44,876 nt of DNA from Jatrophihabitans sp. (GCA_025963285.1 JAOPUX010000169.1:1-44876), one strand, 5' to 3'; positions 1-8,371 are shown, numbered from the stretch's first letter. The notes: generated from the sequence alone by a model not told the origin. Program-made: numbers and translations.

Positions 1-36
1 CCGGTTGGTGAGTCGGCACGCGCGCCGCGCCGCGCG

Positions 37-1011
37 ATGTGTGACAGTGGTCAGGTGAGCCACGATCACGGCGCGGGACATGGAGGGCACTCCCACGCGC
101 CCAGCGCCACGGCCGACCGGCGCTGGCTCGCCGCGGCGCTCGCCGTTGTCGTCGTCTTCATGGCGGGCGAGGTCGTCGCCGGGCTCGTCGCACACTCGAT
201 CGCCTTGATCACCGACGCGGGGCACATGCTCAGCGACGCCACCGCGATCATGGTGGCGATCGTGGCCTCGCGGATCGCCCAGCGCCCGGCCAAGGGCGCC
301 TATACCTACGGCTTCGCCCGCGTCGACGCGCTCTCCGGCCAGGCCAGCGGGATCACGCTGCTGCTCCTCTCGGCGTGGTTCGGCGTCGTGGCGGTGCGCC
401 GCCTGATCGACCCAAGCGAGGTTCGCGGTGGTGTGGTCACGATCGTCGCGCTCGTGGGTGTGGTCACCAACATCGCTGCCACCGCGCTGGCCGGCCGGGC
501 TGACCGCGGCAGCCTGAACGTGCGCGGGGTGGTGGCCCACCTGGCCACCGACGTCTGGGCCTTCGGTGCCACGGCCGTGGCCGGGATCGTCGTGCTGACC
601 ACCGGCTGGGACCGCGCCGATGCGGTGGCCTCGCTCGTCGTGGCGGTGGTGATGGTCTGGACGGGCTGGCGCCTGGTACGCGCGGCGGGGCGGGTCTTCC
701 TCGAGGCGGCACCACAGGGCGTCGACCCCCACCTGCTCGGTGCCGAACTTGCCGGGGTCGATGGTGTGGCCCAGCTGCACGACCTGCACGTCTGGCAGAT
801 CGGCCCGGGGTCCTCGGCGATGTCGGCGCACCTGCTCGTCCGGCCGTCGCACGACTGTCACGAGGTCAGCGCTCGGGTGCGGACGGTGCTCGACCAGCGG
901 TACGGCATCGGACACGTCACCCTGCAGACCGAGCACGCCGACGCCCCGACGCACGACGCCGGCGACTGCGCCGACGTGCACGGCGAGGTCCACACCTCGC
1001 CGGGCAGCTGA
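37..1011 (+). CDS. Cation diffusion facilitator family metal exporter
   Basis: Membrane antiporter of the CDF (ZitB/CzcD) family, expected to export Zn2+ or a similar divalent cation from the cytoplasm in exchange for protons. The N-terminus is His-rich (HDHGAGHGGHSH, about residues 9-20). Metal-site residues occur in two membrane helices: D60, H63 and D67 in the stretch ITDAGHMLSD, and H167 with D171 in HLATD. A cytoplasmic C-terminal domain follows from about residue 220 and the tail is again rich in His and Asp. About six hydrophobic segments lie between residues 29 and 215. Length of 324 residues is normal. A GTG at 55 would give a start directly before the His stretch and is an equal candidate; neither has a clear ribosome binding site. 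The substrate metal is inferred only from the family. Confidence 0.9.
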   Translation: MCDSGQVSHDHGAGHGGHSHAPSATADRRWLAAALAVVVVFMAGEVVAGLVAHSIALITDAGHMLSDATAIMVAIVASRIAQRPAKGAYTYGFARVDALSGQASGITLLLLSAWFGVVAVRRLIDPSEVRGGVVTIVALVGVVTNIAATALAGRADRGSLNVRGVVAHLATDVWAFGATAVAGIVVLTTGWDRADAVASLVVAVVMVWTGWRLVRAAGRVFLEAAPQGVDPHLLGAELAGVDGVAQLHDLHVWQIGPGSSAMSAHLLVRPSHDCHEVSARVRTVLDQRYGIGHVTLQTEHADAPTHDAGDCADVHGEVHTSPGS

Positions 1012-1031
1012 TCCAGTGCAAGGATCGAGTC

Positions 1032-2417
1032 ATGTTGCGGCCGATGTCACCGACCAGCTCGCTCTTCCTGCTGGGTGAGAGTCGCGAGCATCCGATGCAC
1101 GTCGGCGGGCTGCAGCTCTTCCAGCCGCCGGACGGCGCGGATGCGCTCGACATCCGAGCCATGTTCGACGCCGCGATGATCGACAGTGAGGTGGCACCGC
1201 TTTTCCAGAAGAAGGCGCGTCGGTCGATCACGTCGCTGGGTCAGTGGGGCTGGGAGGTCGACCGCCAGTTCGACCTCGAGCACCATGTCCGCCGCAACGC
1301 GCTGCCCCAGCCGGCCCGCGTGCTCGAGCTGCTGGCGCTCTGTTCGCGGCTGCACTCGTCGCTGCTCGACCGGCACCGTCCGCTCTGGGAGATGCACCTG
1401 ATCGAAGGGCTCAACGACGGGCGTTTCGCGGTCTACTTCAAGTCTCACCACGCCCTGGTCGACGGTGTGTCCGCGCTGCGGATGCTGTCGAAGATGCTCA
1501 CCGACGATCCGGACGACCGGGATGTGCCGCCGTTCTGGGCGCCGCGTCAGCACCGGGCCCGCCCGCCGGCAGAGCGGCAGGGTCCGCTGCCGATCACAGC
1601 GCTGCGCGACGCGCTGAACCTCGCCGGGGATGTCGCCGGCATCGTCCCTGCCTTCGCCCGGACCGTTCGCCGTGGCCTCAACGACCAGGGCGGTGCCCTG
1701 AACTTCTCCGCACCGCGCACGATGTTCAACGTGCCGATCACCGGGGCGCGGCGCTTCGCCGCACAGTCCTGGCCGATGGAGCGGATCCGTCAGGTGGGCA
1801 AGGCCTGCAACACGACCGTCAACGATGTGGTGCTGGCGATGTGCTCCGGCGCCCTGCGCGCCTACCTGCTCTCGATGGAGGCGCTGCCCGACGAGCCGTT
1901 GATCGCGATGGTGCCGGTGTCGCTGCACGGGGACGAGACCGGCGACGGTGATGGTGGCGGCAACTCGATCGGGCTGGTGATGTGCAACCTCGGCACGCAC
2001 CTCGACGAGCCGATCGGCCGCCTCGACGCCGTACACAACTCGATGCAGGACGGCAAGGAGGCGATGGCCGGGATGTCCCAGTTGCAGATCCTCAGCATGA
2101 GCGCGATCGGGGCCAGCCCGGTGGTGCTCTACCCGCTGCTGGGGCTGAACTCGGTGGCACGTCCGCCGTTCAACCTGGTGATCTCCAACGTGCCCGGCCC
2201 GCGCAGCCCGATGTACTGGAACGGCGCGCGGCTAGACGGGCTTTACCCGCTGTCGATCCCGCTCGACGGCCAGGCCCTCAACATCACCGTCACGAGCTAC
2301 TCCGACGAGATCGCCTTCGGCCTCACCGGCTGCCGGCGCAGCGTCCCGCACCTGCAGCGGATGCTGACCTATCTCGAGGACGAGCTGTCGGCCCTGGAGT
2401 TGGCGGTCGGTGTCTGA
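1032..2417 (+). CDS. Wax ester synthase / diacylglycerol O-acyltransferase (WS/DGAT)
   Basis: Acyl-CoA-dependent acyltransferase that forms triacylglycerol or wax esters as storage lipid. The family active-site motif HHxxxDG is present as HHALVDG (H139, H140, D144, G145), preceded by the conserved PLWEMHLIEGL segment at about 118-128. The C-terminal half carries the usual NDVVLAMCSGALRAYL and PFNLVISNVPGP segments. Length of 461 residues matches actinobacterial WS/DGAT proteins. The ATG at 1032 follows the upstream stop by 20 bases; a second ATG at 1044 (MSPTSS) fits the family N-terminus equally well. It overlaps the next gene by 8 bases, so they are probably co-transcribed. Lipid storage agrees with a sterol-degrading actinobacterium, but no direct link to the steroid genes is visible. 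Confidence 0.92.
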   Translation: MLRPMSPTSSLFLLGESREHPMHVGGLQLFQPPDGADALDIRAMFDAAMIDSEVAPLFQKKARRSITSLGQWGWEVDRQFDLEHHVRRNALPQPARVLELLALCSRLHSSLLDRHRPLWEMHLIEGLNDGRFAVYFKSHHALVDGVSALRMLSKMLTDDPDDRDVPPFWAPRQHRARPPAERQGPLPITALRDALNLAGDVAGIVPAFARTVRRGLNDQGGALNFSAPRTMFNVPITGARRFAAQSWPMERIRQVGKACNTTVNDVVLAMCSGALRAYLLSMEALPDEPLIAMVPVSLHGDETGDGDGGGNSIGLVMCNLGTHLDEPIGRLDAVHNSMQDGKEAMAGMSQLQILSMSAIGASPVVLYPLLGLNSVARPPFNLVISNVPGPRSPMYWNGARLDGLYPLSIPLDGQALNITVTSYSDEIAFGLTGCRRSVPHLQRMLTYLEDELSALELAVGV

Positions 2418-2748
2418 CCCGATCGACGGCTCGGCCTGCCTGCGTGGTGACGCGGCGCTGGCCCGTGCCTTCGCGTTCCTCGGCAAGCGGTGGAACGCCG
2501 TGCTGCTCGGCACGCTGAGCACCGGCCCGGCGGGCTTCCGTGAGCTGGCCCGTCAGGTGCCGGGCATCAGTGACTCGATGCTGTCGGACCGGCTCAGCGC
2601 GCTGGCTGCCAGCGGGCTGATCAGCAGGCGGGTCGACGAGGGCCCGCCCCTGTCGGTGTCCTACGCACTCACCGAGCGGGGGCGGGCCCTGATGCCTGCC
2701 TTGGAGCAGATCTCCACGTGGGCCGTCGAGCACCTGCCCGAGAGCTAG
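2410..2748 (+). CDS. HxlR-family winged-helix transcriptional regulator
   Basis: Small DNA-binding protein of 112 residues with the complete HxlR (MarR-like) winged-helix fold: CLRGDAALARAFAFLGKRWN near the N-terminus, the recognition region SDSMLSDRLSALAASGLI at about 55-72, and the wing ending in YALTERGRALMP. The conserved Cys early in the protein (C10) is where some family members sense electrophiles. The start is a GTG inside the end of the acyltransferase gene. Its 3' end overlaps the convergent nitroreductase gene by 4 bases. HxlR regulators often control neighbouring oxidoreductases, and two nested inverted repeats in the nitroreductase promoter are a plausible target; this is inferred. 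Confidence 0.88.
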   Translation: MSDPIDGSACLRGDAALARAFAFLGKRWNAVLLGTLSTGPAGFRELARQVPGISDSMLSDRLSALAASGLISRRVDEGPPLSVSYALTERGRALMPALEQISTWAVEHLPES

Positions 2749-3365
2749 GCCCAGCTGATGACGTCCTCGTGGCCCAGCCGGGGCTGGCGGGGGAAGTAGG
2801 CGTCCTCGCCGGCGTGGCCAAGGTTCACCACGAGCACGGTCTTGTGCGCGGTGCCGGCGAAGAACTCGGCGTCGATGCCCGCAGCGTCATAGCCGAGCAT
2901 CGGGCCGGTGGCCAGGCCGTGTGCGCGGGCGGCCAGCAGGAAGTATCCGGCCTGCAGCGCGGAGTTGAAGCGCGCCTGCGGCTCGCGGGCGTCGGCACCG
3001 GCAGCCTCGAAGTGGTCCTTCATCTCCGGGCGGATCGGGAAGATCTCCGGGATGAACTCGTGGAAGTCGACGTCAGCGGCCAGGATCGCGGTGACCGGGG
3101 CAGCTGCCGTCTTGGCCTGGTTGCCCTCGGACATGAGCGGGACGAGACGCTCCTTGCCCTCCGGCGTGCGAACGAAGAGCACGCGCAGCGGCTGGGTGTT
3201 GGCCATCGTCGGCGGCCACTTCGCGAGCTCCCAGATCGAGGCCAGCGTCTCGTCGGAGATCGGCTCGGGGGAGAAGGTGTTCGCGGTGCGGGCCTCGGTG
3301 AACAGCAGGCGACGGGCGTCGTCGTCGAGGACCGGAAGCTGGGCGAGATCGGTGAGTGTCGTCAT
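2745..3365 (-). CDS. Nitroreductase-family protein (RutE/HadB-like)
   Basis: Flavin-dependent NAD(P)H oxidoreductase of the nitroreductase superfamily, closest by eye to the malonic semialdehyde reductase (RutE) subgroup. Recognisable segments are the N-terminal FMN-contact region AANTFSPEPISDETL-like (here TANTFSPEPISDETL), the WPPTMANTQPLRVLFV stretch at about 50-65, SALQAGYFLLAARAHGLATGPM at about 135-156, and a C-terminal NLGH motif. Length of 206 residues fits. The substrate cannot be read from sequence. The gene starts 5 bases downstream of an inverted repeat and runs towards the HxlR regulator gene. Confidence 0.85.
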   Translation of the reverse strand: MTTLTDLAQLPVLDDDARRLLFTEARTANTFSPEPISDETLASIWELAKWPPTMANTQPLRVLFVRTPEGKERLVPLMSEGNQAKTAAAPVTAILAADVDFHEFIPEIFPIRPEMKDHFEAAGADAREPQARFNSALQAGYFLLAARAHGLATGPMLGYDAAGIDAEFFAGTAHKTVLVVNLGHAGEDAYFPRQPRLGHEDVISWA

Positions 3366-3370
3366 GATGC

Positions 3371-3388
3371 GTCAATGTTGACACGTCA
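3371..3388. promoter_or_regulatory. Nested inverted repeats upstream of the nitroreductase gene, candidate HxlR operator
   Basis: GTCAA-TG-TTGAC (3371-3382) is a perfect 5-2-5 inverted repeat, and TGAC-AC-GTCA (3379-3388) is a second perfect one overlapping it. They lie just upstream of the nitroreductase start at 3365, where a bound protein would block transcription or initiation. The HxlR gene next door is the obvious candidate binder. Binding is inferred from position and symmetry only. Confidence 0.4.
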
Positions 3389-3457
3389 CTAAGAAATTCC
3401 GAGTGAGAGTGTGGCTTTCAGTGGTGCGGCTCACAGCAGGCCCACTCAGACGGTCAG

Positions 3458-3518
3458 GGCCTCAGACGGGGGCCTCAGACGGGCGGGGCCTCAGACGGGC
3501 GGGGCCTCAGACCGGCGG
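3458..3518. repeat. Short tandem repeat, period 16 bp
   Basis: Three 16-bp units GGCCTCAGACGGGCGG start at 3471, 3487 and 3503 (the last with one change), preceded by a 13-bp partial unit at 3458. The third unit contains the stop codon of the DJ-1/PfpI gene, so the repeat forms the end of that gene and the spacer in front of the nitroreductase promoter. Read on the minus strand each unit offers a TGA; the period of 16 places successive TGAs in different frames. Confidence 0.85.
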
Positions 3519-4097
3519 GGCGGGGTCGTACTGGATCCCGCGTCGCACCGCGCGGGCCCGCTCGACTCCAGCCAGCCGGGCGACGAGGTGCAGCGCCATG
3601 TCGATGCCCGCCGACACCCCGGCGGAGGTGATCACGTCGCCGTCGTCGACGAAGCGCGCCTCGGCATCGACCCGGATCGTCGGGTCGAGCTCTGCCAGCA
3701 GCTCCAGCGAGCCCCAGTAGGTGGTCGCGGGGCGGTTGGCCAGCAGGCCTGCGGCGGCGTAGACGAGCGCGCCCGTACAGACGCTGACCATGAGCGGGGT
3801 GTCGTTGCGCCGAGCCCGAACCCAGTCGAGCTGGGCGGGATCGACGAGGTGCGGGCGGGTGCCCTGGCCGCCGGGGTAGATCAGAACATCGAGGGGCGGG
3901 ACCGTCTCGTAGGAGTACGGCGCGTGGATCGACAGACCCTTGGCACAGGTGACGAGTCCGCTCTGCTTCGCGAGACAGAGGACGTCGTAGCCATCCTCGG
4001 GGAAGGCGCGCGTCCAATAGGAGAGCACCTCCCACGGACCGACGGCGTCGAGCTCCTCCACGTCGTCGAAGAGCAGGATCCCGATGTGCTTGGCCAC
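3507..4097 (-). CDS. DJ-1/PfpI family protein, isonitrile hydratase-like
   Basis: Class I glutamine amidotransferase-like protein with the DJ-1/PfpI fold. The nucleophilic Cys is C107 in the elbow SVCTGA, the usual His pocket of proteases being absent, and D17 in EELDAVGPWEV is the acidic residue that isonitrile hydratases (InhA) use with the Cys. Length of 196 residues is a single domain with no AraC DNA-binding extension, so it is an enzyme rather than a GlxA-type regulator. Hydration of isonitriles to formamides is the best family guess, not demonstrated. Its last codons lie in a 16-bp tandem repeat. It is a monocistron between the nitroreductase and the DUF1330 gene, 29 bases from the latter. 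Confidence 0.85.
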   Translation of the reverse strand: MAKHIGILLFDDVEELDAVGPWEVLSYWTRAFPEDGYDVLCLAKQSGLVTCAKGLSIHAPYSYETVPPLDVLIYPGGQGTRPHLVDPAQLDWVRARRNDTPLMVSVCTGALVYAAAGLLANRPATTYWGSLELLAELDPTIRVDAEARFVDDGDVITSAGVSAGIDMALHLVARLAGVERARAVRRGIQYDPAPPV

Positions 4098-4126
4098 GGG
4101 ATCATTCGACCACCCCGAGCAAGTGG

Positions 4127-4414
4127 TTAGACGCCGGGGACGATCCGGATCTCGCGGACCGCGCCTCCGTCGAGGGCGGCGAGCGCCTCCTGGTACGCGG
4201 GGCTGTCGTGGGCCGCCCGGGCCGCGTCGACCGACTCGAACTCGATGATCACCACGCGCGTCGACTCACCCTGCTCGTAGACCTGCTCGGGCAGGCCGCG
4301 GGCGAGGAACGTGCCACCGGCGGCCTGCAGGGCCGGGCCGGCCAGCTTTGCGTAGGCGCTCAGCTTGTCCGGGTCAAGGGTCTCTCGATAGATGCTGATC
4401 CAGTAGGCACTCAT
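4127..4414 (-). CDS. DUF1330 domain protein
   Basis: Small cytoplasmic protein of 95 residues with the ferredoxin-like alpha/beta fold of DUF1330. Recognised by the N-terminal MSAYWISIYRE, the central PEQVYEQGESTRVVIIEFES and the SPAYQEALAAL helix. Function of the family is unknown. The ATG at 4414 is chosen because the reading frame further upstream runs antisense to the DUF427 gene in a non-conserved way. It lies 17 bases downstream of the DUF427 gene and is probably co-transcribed with it. Confidence 0.8.
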   Translation of the reverse strand: MSAYWISIYRETLDPDKLSAYAKLAGPALQAAGGTFLARGLPEQVYEQGESTRVVIIEFESVDAARAAHDSPAYQEALAALDGGAVREIRIVPGV

Positions 4415-4431
4415 GCCACCATCCTGCCCGG

Positions 4432-5109
4432 TCAGCTGAACTTGGTGACCGGACGCTCGAGCAGCTGCCCGTCGAGGAAGGTGTCGACCTTCTCGTCGTA
4501 GAAGGCCACCAGCCCGGCGATCGGCAGTAGCTGACGGGTGGGGAAGTCGTAGGCCCAGGCGATGTCGCGGTGCTCGGTACCGTTGATCACGGCGTTCCAG
4601 TAGGCGCTCGTGGTTCCCTTGTACGGACATTCGGTGACGGTGCCGGACGGAGCCAGGTGGTCGTAGTTCAGGTCCGTGCGGTTCAGGTAGTGCCGGGTAG
4701 GCAGCCCCGTCTCGAAGACGAGGACGGCCGAGGAGCTCTCGGCGAGCACGACACCGTCCAGTTCCACCCGCACCCGTCGGGTCGAGCGCAGCGCATCGAC
4801 GCGGGTGTATGGATCGCGCGGATGGACGAAGACCTGCTCGTCCTCCTCGAACCACGCATCAAGGGCCGTCCAGCGGATGCGGACGTAGCCGGCCAACTCG
4901 CCGCCGCCGTGCTTGACGTGTAGCCCCGCCAGCACGGCCGGGTCGATGTCGGCCGCAGGGAGGTAGTACGCCGGGTAGTTGGCGATCTCCCAGACATAGC
5001 GGGCCTTCGTCGTGTCGACGACGAAGCGGCCGGCCAGCATCGCCCGGATGCGGCGCGGCACCGGCTCGACGTGCCCGACGGGCGTGAGGATCTGCGGGTA
5101 CGTCGACAT
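4432..5109 (-). CDS. DUF427 domain protein (two-domain form)
   Basis: Protein of 225 residues with two DUF427 beta-rich units. The C-terminal unit is typical: RVRVELDGVVLAES, then FETGLPTRHYLNRTDL, TECPYKGTTSAYWN and DIAWAYDFP...VAFYDEKVD. The N-terminal half (to about residue 100) repeats the pattern in weaker form with ARYVWEIANYPAYYLPAADID. No catalytic function is established. The ATG at 5109 follows a purine-rich CGAGGAGCCGTA on the coding strand, with GGAG 5 bases before the start. It faces the SnoaL gene across a region carrying one copy of the 51-bp palindrome. Confidence 0.85.
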   Translation of the reverse strand: MSTYPQILTPVGHVEPVPRRIRAMLAGRFVVDTTKARYVWEIANYPAYYLPAADIDPAVLAGLHVKHGGGELAGYVRIRWTALDAWFEEDEQVFVHPRDPYTRVDALRSTRRVRVELDGVVLAESSSAVLVFETGLPTRHYLNRTDLNYDHLAPSGTVTECPYKGTTSAYWNAVINGTEHRDIAWAYDFPTRQLLPIAGLVAFYDEKVDTFLDGQLLERPVTKFS

Positions 5110-5157
5110 TACGGCTCCTCGGGTGTGCGGCGGGCCCCGATGGTTAGGCCTCTGGCG

Positions 5158-5208
5158 CCGATTGTGCAACTTTCGCCGTCGTAGCGAGGGCCGAAGTTGC
5201 ACGATCGG
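5158..5208 (+). repeat. 51-bp palindromic repeat, copy 1
   Basis: Left arm CCGATTGTGCAACTTTCG and right arm CGAAGTTGCACGATCGG form an imperfect inverted repeat (one mismatch, one extra base). It has exactly the same 51-bp length as the copies at 36413, 39415 and 42033 and the same right flank CTG. This copy lies between divergent genes (DUF427 and SnoaL), so unlike the others it cannot be a simple 3'-end terminator. Confidence 0.85.
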
Positions 5209-5241
5209 CTGTTGTCGGACCCGTGTCGTAGAACTTGGGGC

Positions 5242-5571
5242 ATGACTGAGACCGCACCAGATGTGATCGTCCGCTATTTCGCTGCAACCGATGCGAAGGA
5301 TCCCTCGGCGATCGCCGCCTGCTTCGCCGAGAGCAGCACGGTCGTCGACGAGGGGCAGACGTACTCCGGCCGTAGCGAGATCGAACGCTGGCGGCGCGAG
5401 CTGATCGGCAAGTGGAGCTACACCACCACGATCACCGGGGCGTCGTCCGCGGCACCGGGGGAGTACCGCGTCTCGGCGCATCTGGTGGGCGACTTCCCGG
5501 GGGGAGAGGCCGACCTGAGCTTCGACTTCACGCTGGCCGGCGACGAGATCGTGGCACTGCACATTGGCTGA
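5242..5571 (+). CDS. SnoaL/NTF2-like protein
   Basis: Protein of 109 residues with the NTF2-like cone fold of the SnoaL superfamily: IVRYFAATDAKDPSAIAACFAESSTVVDEGQTYSG-type opening (helix plus first strand) and GRSEIERWRRE, ending in the FDFTLAGDEIVALHIG strand. The family includes small isomerases, cyclases and non-catalytic binding proteins, so the role cannot be read. The ATG at 5242 is chosen over an upstream in-frame ATG at 5197 because the latter lies inside the palindromic repeat and its extension is not conserved-looking. The last 8 bases overlap the methyltransferase gene. Confidence 0.78.
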   Translation: MTETAPDVIVRYFAATDAKDPSAIAACFAESSTVVDEGQTYSGRSEIERWRRELIGKWSYTTTITGASSAAPGEYRVSAHLVGDFPGGEADLSFDFTLAGDEIVALHIG

Positions 5572-6196
5572 TCATCTGCAGCGGGTCCGGGCGGCGTACG
5601 ACACCGTCGCCGTCGACTATGAACTGCTGATCCGTGATCACCTGGCCGCTGCCCACTTTGACCGCGCTGCGCTCAACACCTTCGCCGAGCTCGTCGGGCG
5701 CGGGGGAGCGGTGGCAGACGTCGGCTGCGGGCCTGGCCGGATCACGGAGTACCTGCAGACCCGCGGCCTGATCGTGCGGGGCATCGACCTCTCGCCCGGC
5801 ATGGTCGGCGTCGCCCGCGGGCTGCACCCGGAGTTGCAGTTCGAGGTCGGCACCATGGCGGCCCTGGCACTGCCGGACGGGTCGCTCGACGGGCTCGTCG
5901 CCTGGTACTCGATCATCCATACGCCGCCAGAGGAGCTCTCAGGGGTGTTCGGCGAGTTCGCCCGGGTGCTGCGACCGGGCGGGCAGCTGCTGCTTGCCTT
6001 CCAAGTGGGTGACGAGCCCCGTCAGCTCACCCATGCATACGGCCACGACATCGACCTCGACGCGTGGCGGCTTGCACCGGAGCGGATCGCCGCCGAGCTT
6101 GAATCGGCCGACCTGCACGTCCACGCGCAGACGGTGCGCGACCCCGCAGAGCTCGAGAAGTCACCCCAGGCAATTCTCTACGCCCGGCGGTCGTGA
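5564..6196 (+). CDS. Class I SAM-dependent methyltransferase
   Basis: Protein of 210 residues with a complete Rossmann-type methyltransferase fold. Motif I is DVGCGPGR (52-59), the acidic end of strand 2 is GIDLSPGM, and the post-II region is LPDGSLDGLVAWYSIIHTPPEEL followed by FARVLRPGGQLLLAFQ (motif III). These are the UbiE/Methyltransf_11 type features; the substrate is not predictable. The only in-frame start is a TTG at 5564 that overlaps the SnoaL stop, which points to translational coupling. The next 5' candidate would lie within the SnoaL gene. Confidence 0.85.
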   Translation: MADHLQRVRAAYDTVAVDYELLIRDHLAAAHFDRAALNTFAELVGRGGAVADVGCGPGRITEYLQTRGLIVRGIDLSPGMVGVARGLHPELQFEVGTMAALALPDGSLDGLVAWYSIIHTPPEELSGVFGEFARVLRPGGQLLLAFQVGDEPRQLTHAYGHDIDLDAWRLAPERIAAELESADLHVHAQTVRDPAELEKSPQAILYARRS

Positions 6197-6224
6197 CCGT
6201 CAGCGCCCGTTCGTCGGAGAGGAG

Positions 6225-8282
6225 CTAACCGAGCTGCGGGTCGCTGATGCTCGGCTTGCCGGTCTCGACACGGCCGGCGAACCGGCGCACGAAGGCGTCG
6301 GAGCCGTTGATCGAGACCCCGACGTCATACCAGCCCCCAGCGCGATGGGCGGCAATGCTGACGGTCTGGCTCGCGCCACGGAGCAGGGTGACCGCCTTGA
6401 CGCCGGAGTAGACGTCGGTGACGCGCAGGTGGAGTGGGCCGGTACCGGTGTTCGACAGCGCCAGGCTCAGCGAACCGTCCTTCTCAGTGGCCGAATACAC
6501 CGTCAGGTCGGCGTAATCGGTGCCGTCGGCGTACCGGCGGAAGTAGCCGTTCGGCCCGTGCACGCTGATGTCATAGGCGCCGTGCACCGGCACCGTGGCG
6601 GTGAGGGACGTGCCTGCGCCGAGGGTGTAGCACTCCGGTGCCATCGTCGTGCCGGGCCTGTTGGAGCGGACGTGCAGCGCCACCCCGAGCTTGCCAGGGT
6701 TGTTGAGCTTGAGCCTGAGCTCCTTGGCCTGCAGGCTGGCCGTCACGTCGAACCGGTACCCGAGCGCGCGCGAGGGCCTGGTGCCGGGCTCCTGCTTGGG
6801 GATCGTGCCCTTCGCCGGGGGAGTAGGGGCATAGTCCTCGTACGGCGGCTCGCCCTTGGGTCGGTACGCCGTCGTCGAGGGCAGCTTCGGCCTGCTCGAC
6901 TCCTCCTTGCTGAAGTCGAAGGCTGACGTGAGATCGCCGGCCACCGCACGTCGCCAAGGGGTGATGTTGGGTTCTTTCACCCCGAAGCGGCGCTCCATGA
7001 ACTGCAGGATCGAGGTGTGGTCGAAGGTCTGCGAGCAGACCCAGCCGCCGGTGCTCCAGGGCGAGATGGCGAGCATCGGCACCCGCACCCCGAGGCCGTA
7101 GGCGTTGACCTCGCCGGTGGAGCCGCCGGGCGTGGTGCCCTGCCCCGGGTAGAGCTCGTTGGCCGTGGAGACCGTCGACCCGCCGGCCAGCGGACCGACG
7201 TTCGGGTAGGCCGGCACGATGTGGTCGAAGTACCCGTCGTTCTCGTCGTAGGTCAGCAGCAGCGCGGTCTTGGACCAGACCTCCGGGTTACTGGTCAGCG
7301 CGTCGAGGACGTTCGAGACGTACCAGGCACCGAAGTTCGGCGGCCAGTTCGGGTGCTCGGTATAGGCCTCCGGGGCAACGATCCAGGAGATCTGCGGCAG
7401 CCGGTCGTTCTTCACGTCGGCGAGTAGATCGGCGAAGAAGCTCTGCCCAGCGCTGACGTCCGTGCCGGTGAGAGCCTTCTTGTACAGCGGGCTGCCGGGC
7501 TTCGAGTCCTGGAACTGCTTGAAGTAGAGCAGCGAGTTGTCGCCGAAGTTGCCGATGTAGTGGTCGCTGGTCCAGCCCCAGTACCCAGCCGCGTCGAGCC
7601 CGACGCCGATGTCCTGATAGATCTTCCAGGAGACGCCCGCGGCCTGGAGGCGCTCGGGGTAGGTGGTCCAGCTGTAGCCGATCTCGTCGTTGCCGATGAC
7701 CGGTCCGCCACCCTTGCCGTCGTTGCCGACCCAGCCGGTCCACATGTAGTAACGGTTCGGGTCCGTCGAGCTGAGGATCGAGCAGTGGTAGCTGTCGCAG
7801 ATCGTGAAGGCGTCGGCCAGCGCGTAGTGGAAGGGGATGGCCTTGCGATCGAGGTGGGCCATGGTGACCGTCGTGCCCTTGGCAGGGATCCACTGGTCGT
7901 AGCGGCCGTTGTTGAAGGCCTCGTGCTGGTCACCCCAACTGTGGCCCGAGCCTTCGAGGAAGCTGAGACCGAGATCGACGGCAGACGGCCGGAACGGCAG
8001 CGTCTCGGTCGTCCCGTCGGTCTGGTGGAAGCTCGACCTGCCGGAAGGGAGGATCGGCGGGTGCGGGTCGCCGAAGCCGCGGACACCGCGCAGGGTGCCG
8101 AAGTAGTGGTCGAAGCTCCGGTTCTCCTGCATCAGGACGACGATGTGCTCGACGTCGCGCAGGTCTCCGTAGCGGCGGTTGGCGGGGATAGCGGCAGCGC
8201 GGGCGATGCTGGTCGGCAGCATCGACAGCGCCGTGGCGCCGCCGGCGAGCTGCAGGAACCGACGGCGATCTACGTTGGGCAT
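6225..8282 (-). CDS. Tat-exported phospholipase C (phosphoesterase family)
   Basis: Non-haemolytic type phospholipase C of 685 residues that hydrolyses phosphodiester lipids outside the membrane. A twin-arginine signal is at 6-8 (DRRRFLQLAGG) followed by a hydrophobic stretch to about residue 31. The phosphoesterase domain shows HIVVLMQENRSFDHYFGTL at about 46-64, DPNRYYMWTG, and a metal-binding segment YDENDGYFDH around residue 350. Two C-terminal beta domains (DUF756 type, about residues 505-685) complete the family architecture. Homologues are the plcA-D proteins of M. tuberculosis, which supply fatty acids or phosphate from host or environmental lipid. The gene is a single unit with 1 kb of gene-poor DNA upstream. 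Confidence 0.93.
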   Translation of the reverse strand: MPNVDRRRFLQLAGGATALSMLPTSIARAAAIPANRRYGDLRDVEHIVVLMQENRSFDHYFGTLRGVRGFGDPHPPILPSGRSSFHQTDGTTETLPFRPSAVDLGLSFLEGSGHSWGDQHEAFNNGRYDQWIPAKGTTVTMAHLDRKAIPFHYALADAFTICDSYHCSILSSTDPNRYYMWTGWVGNDGKGGGPVIGNDEIGYSWTTYPERLQAAGVSWKIYQDIGVGLDAAGYWGWTSDHYIGNFGDNSLLYFKQFQDSKPGSPLYKKALTGTDVSAGQSFFADLLADVKNDRLPQISWIVAPEAYTEHPNWPPNFGAWYVSNVLDALTSNPEVWSKTALLLTYDENDGYFDHIVPAYPNVGPLAGGSTVSTANELYPGQGTTPGGSTGEVNAYGLGVRVPMLAISPWSTGGWVCSQTFDHTSILQFMERRFGVKEPNITPWRRAVAGDLTSAFDFSKEESSRPKLPSTTAYRPKGEPPYEDYAPTPPAKGTIPKQEPGTRPSRALGYRFDVTASLQAKELRLKLNNPGKLGVALHVRSNRPGTTMAPECYTLGAGTSLTATVPVHGAYDISVHGPNGYFRRYADGTDYADLTVYSATEKDGSLSLALSNTGTGPLHLRVTDVYSGVKAVTLLRGASQTVSIAAHRAGGWYDVGVSINGSDAFVRRFAGRVETGKPSISDPQLG

Positions 8283-8371
8283 GAACGTCCTTCCGGGGGT
8301 CTTCGGGAGGGGGCTCGACAGAGATTCTCAGTCCAGCCCAACCGGACAATGACGCCGAAGCGAACGTCTAA

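Noticed and set aside
3458-3518. CRISPR-like array
   Set aside because: Units are contiguous without spacers and only 16 bp long; it is a tandem repeat. No other array-like pattern was seen in the window.
4127-4855. A 242-codon version of the DUF1330 gene
   Set aside because: The N-terminal part reads DUF427 codons in a different frame; the family starts at MSAYW, ATG 4414.
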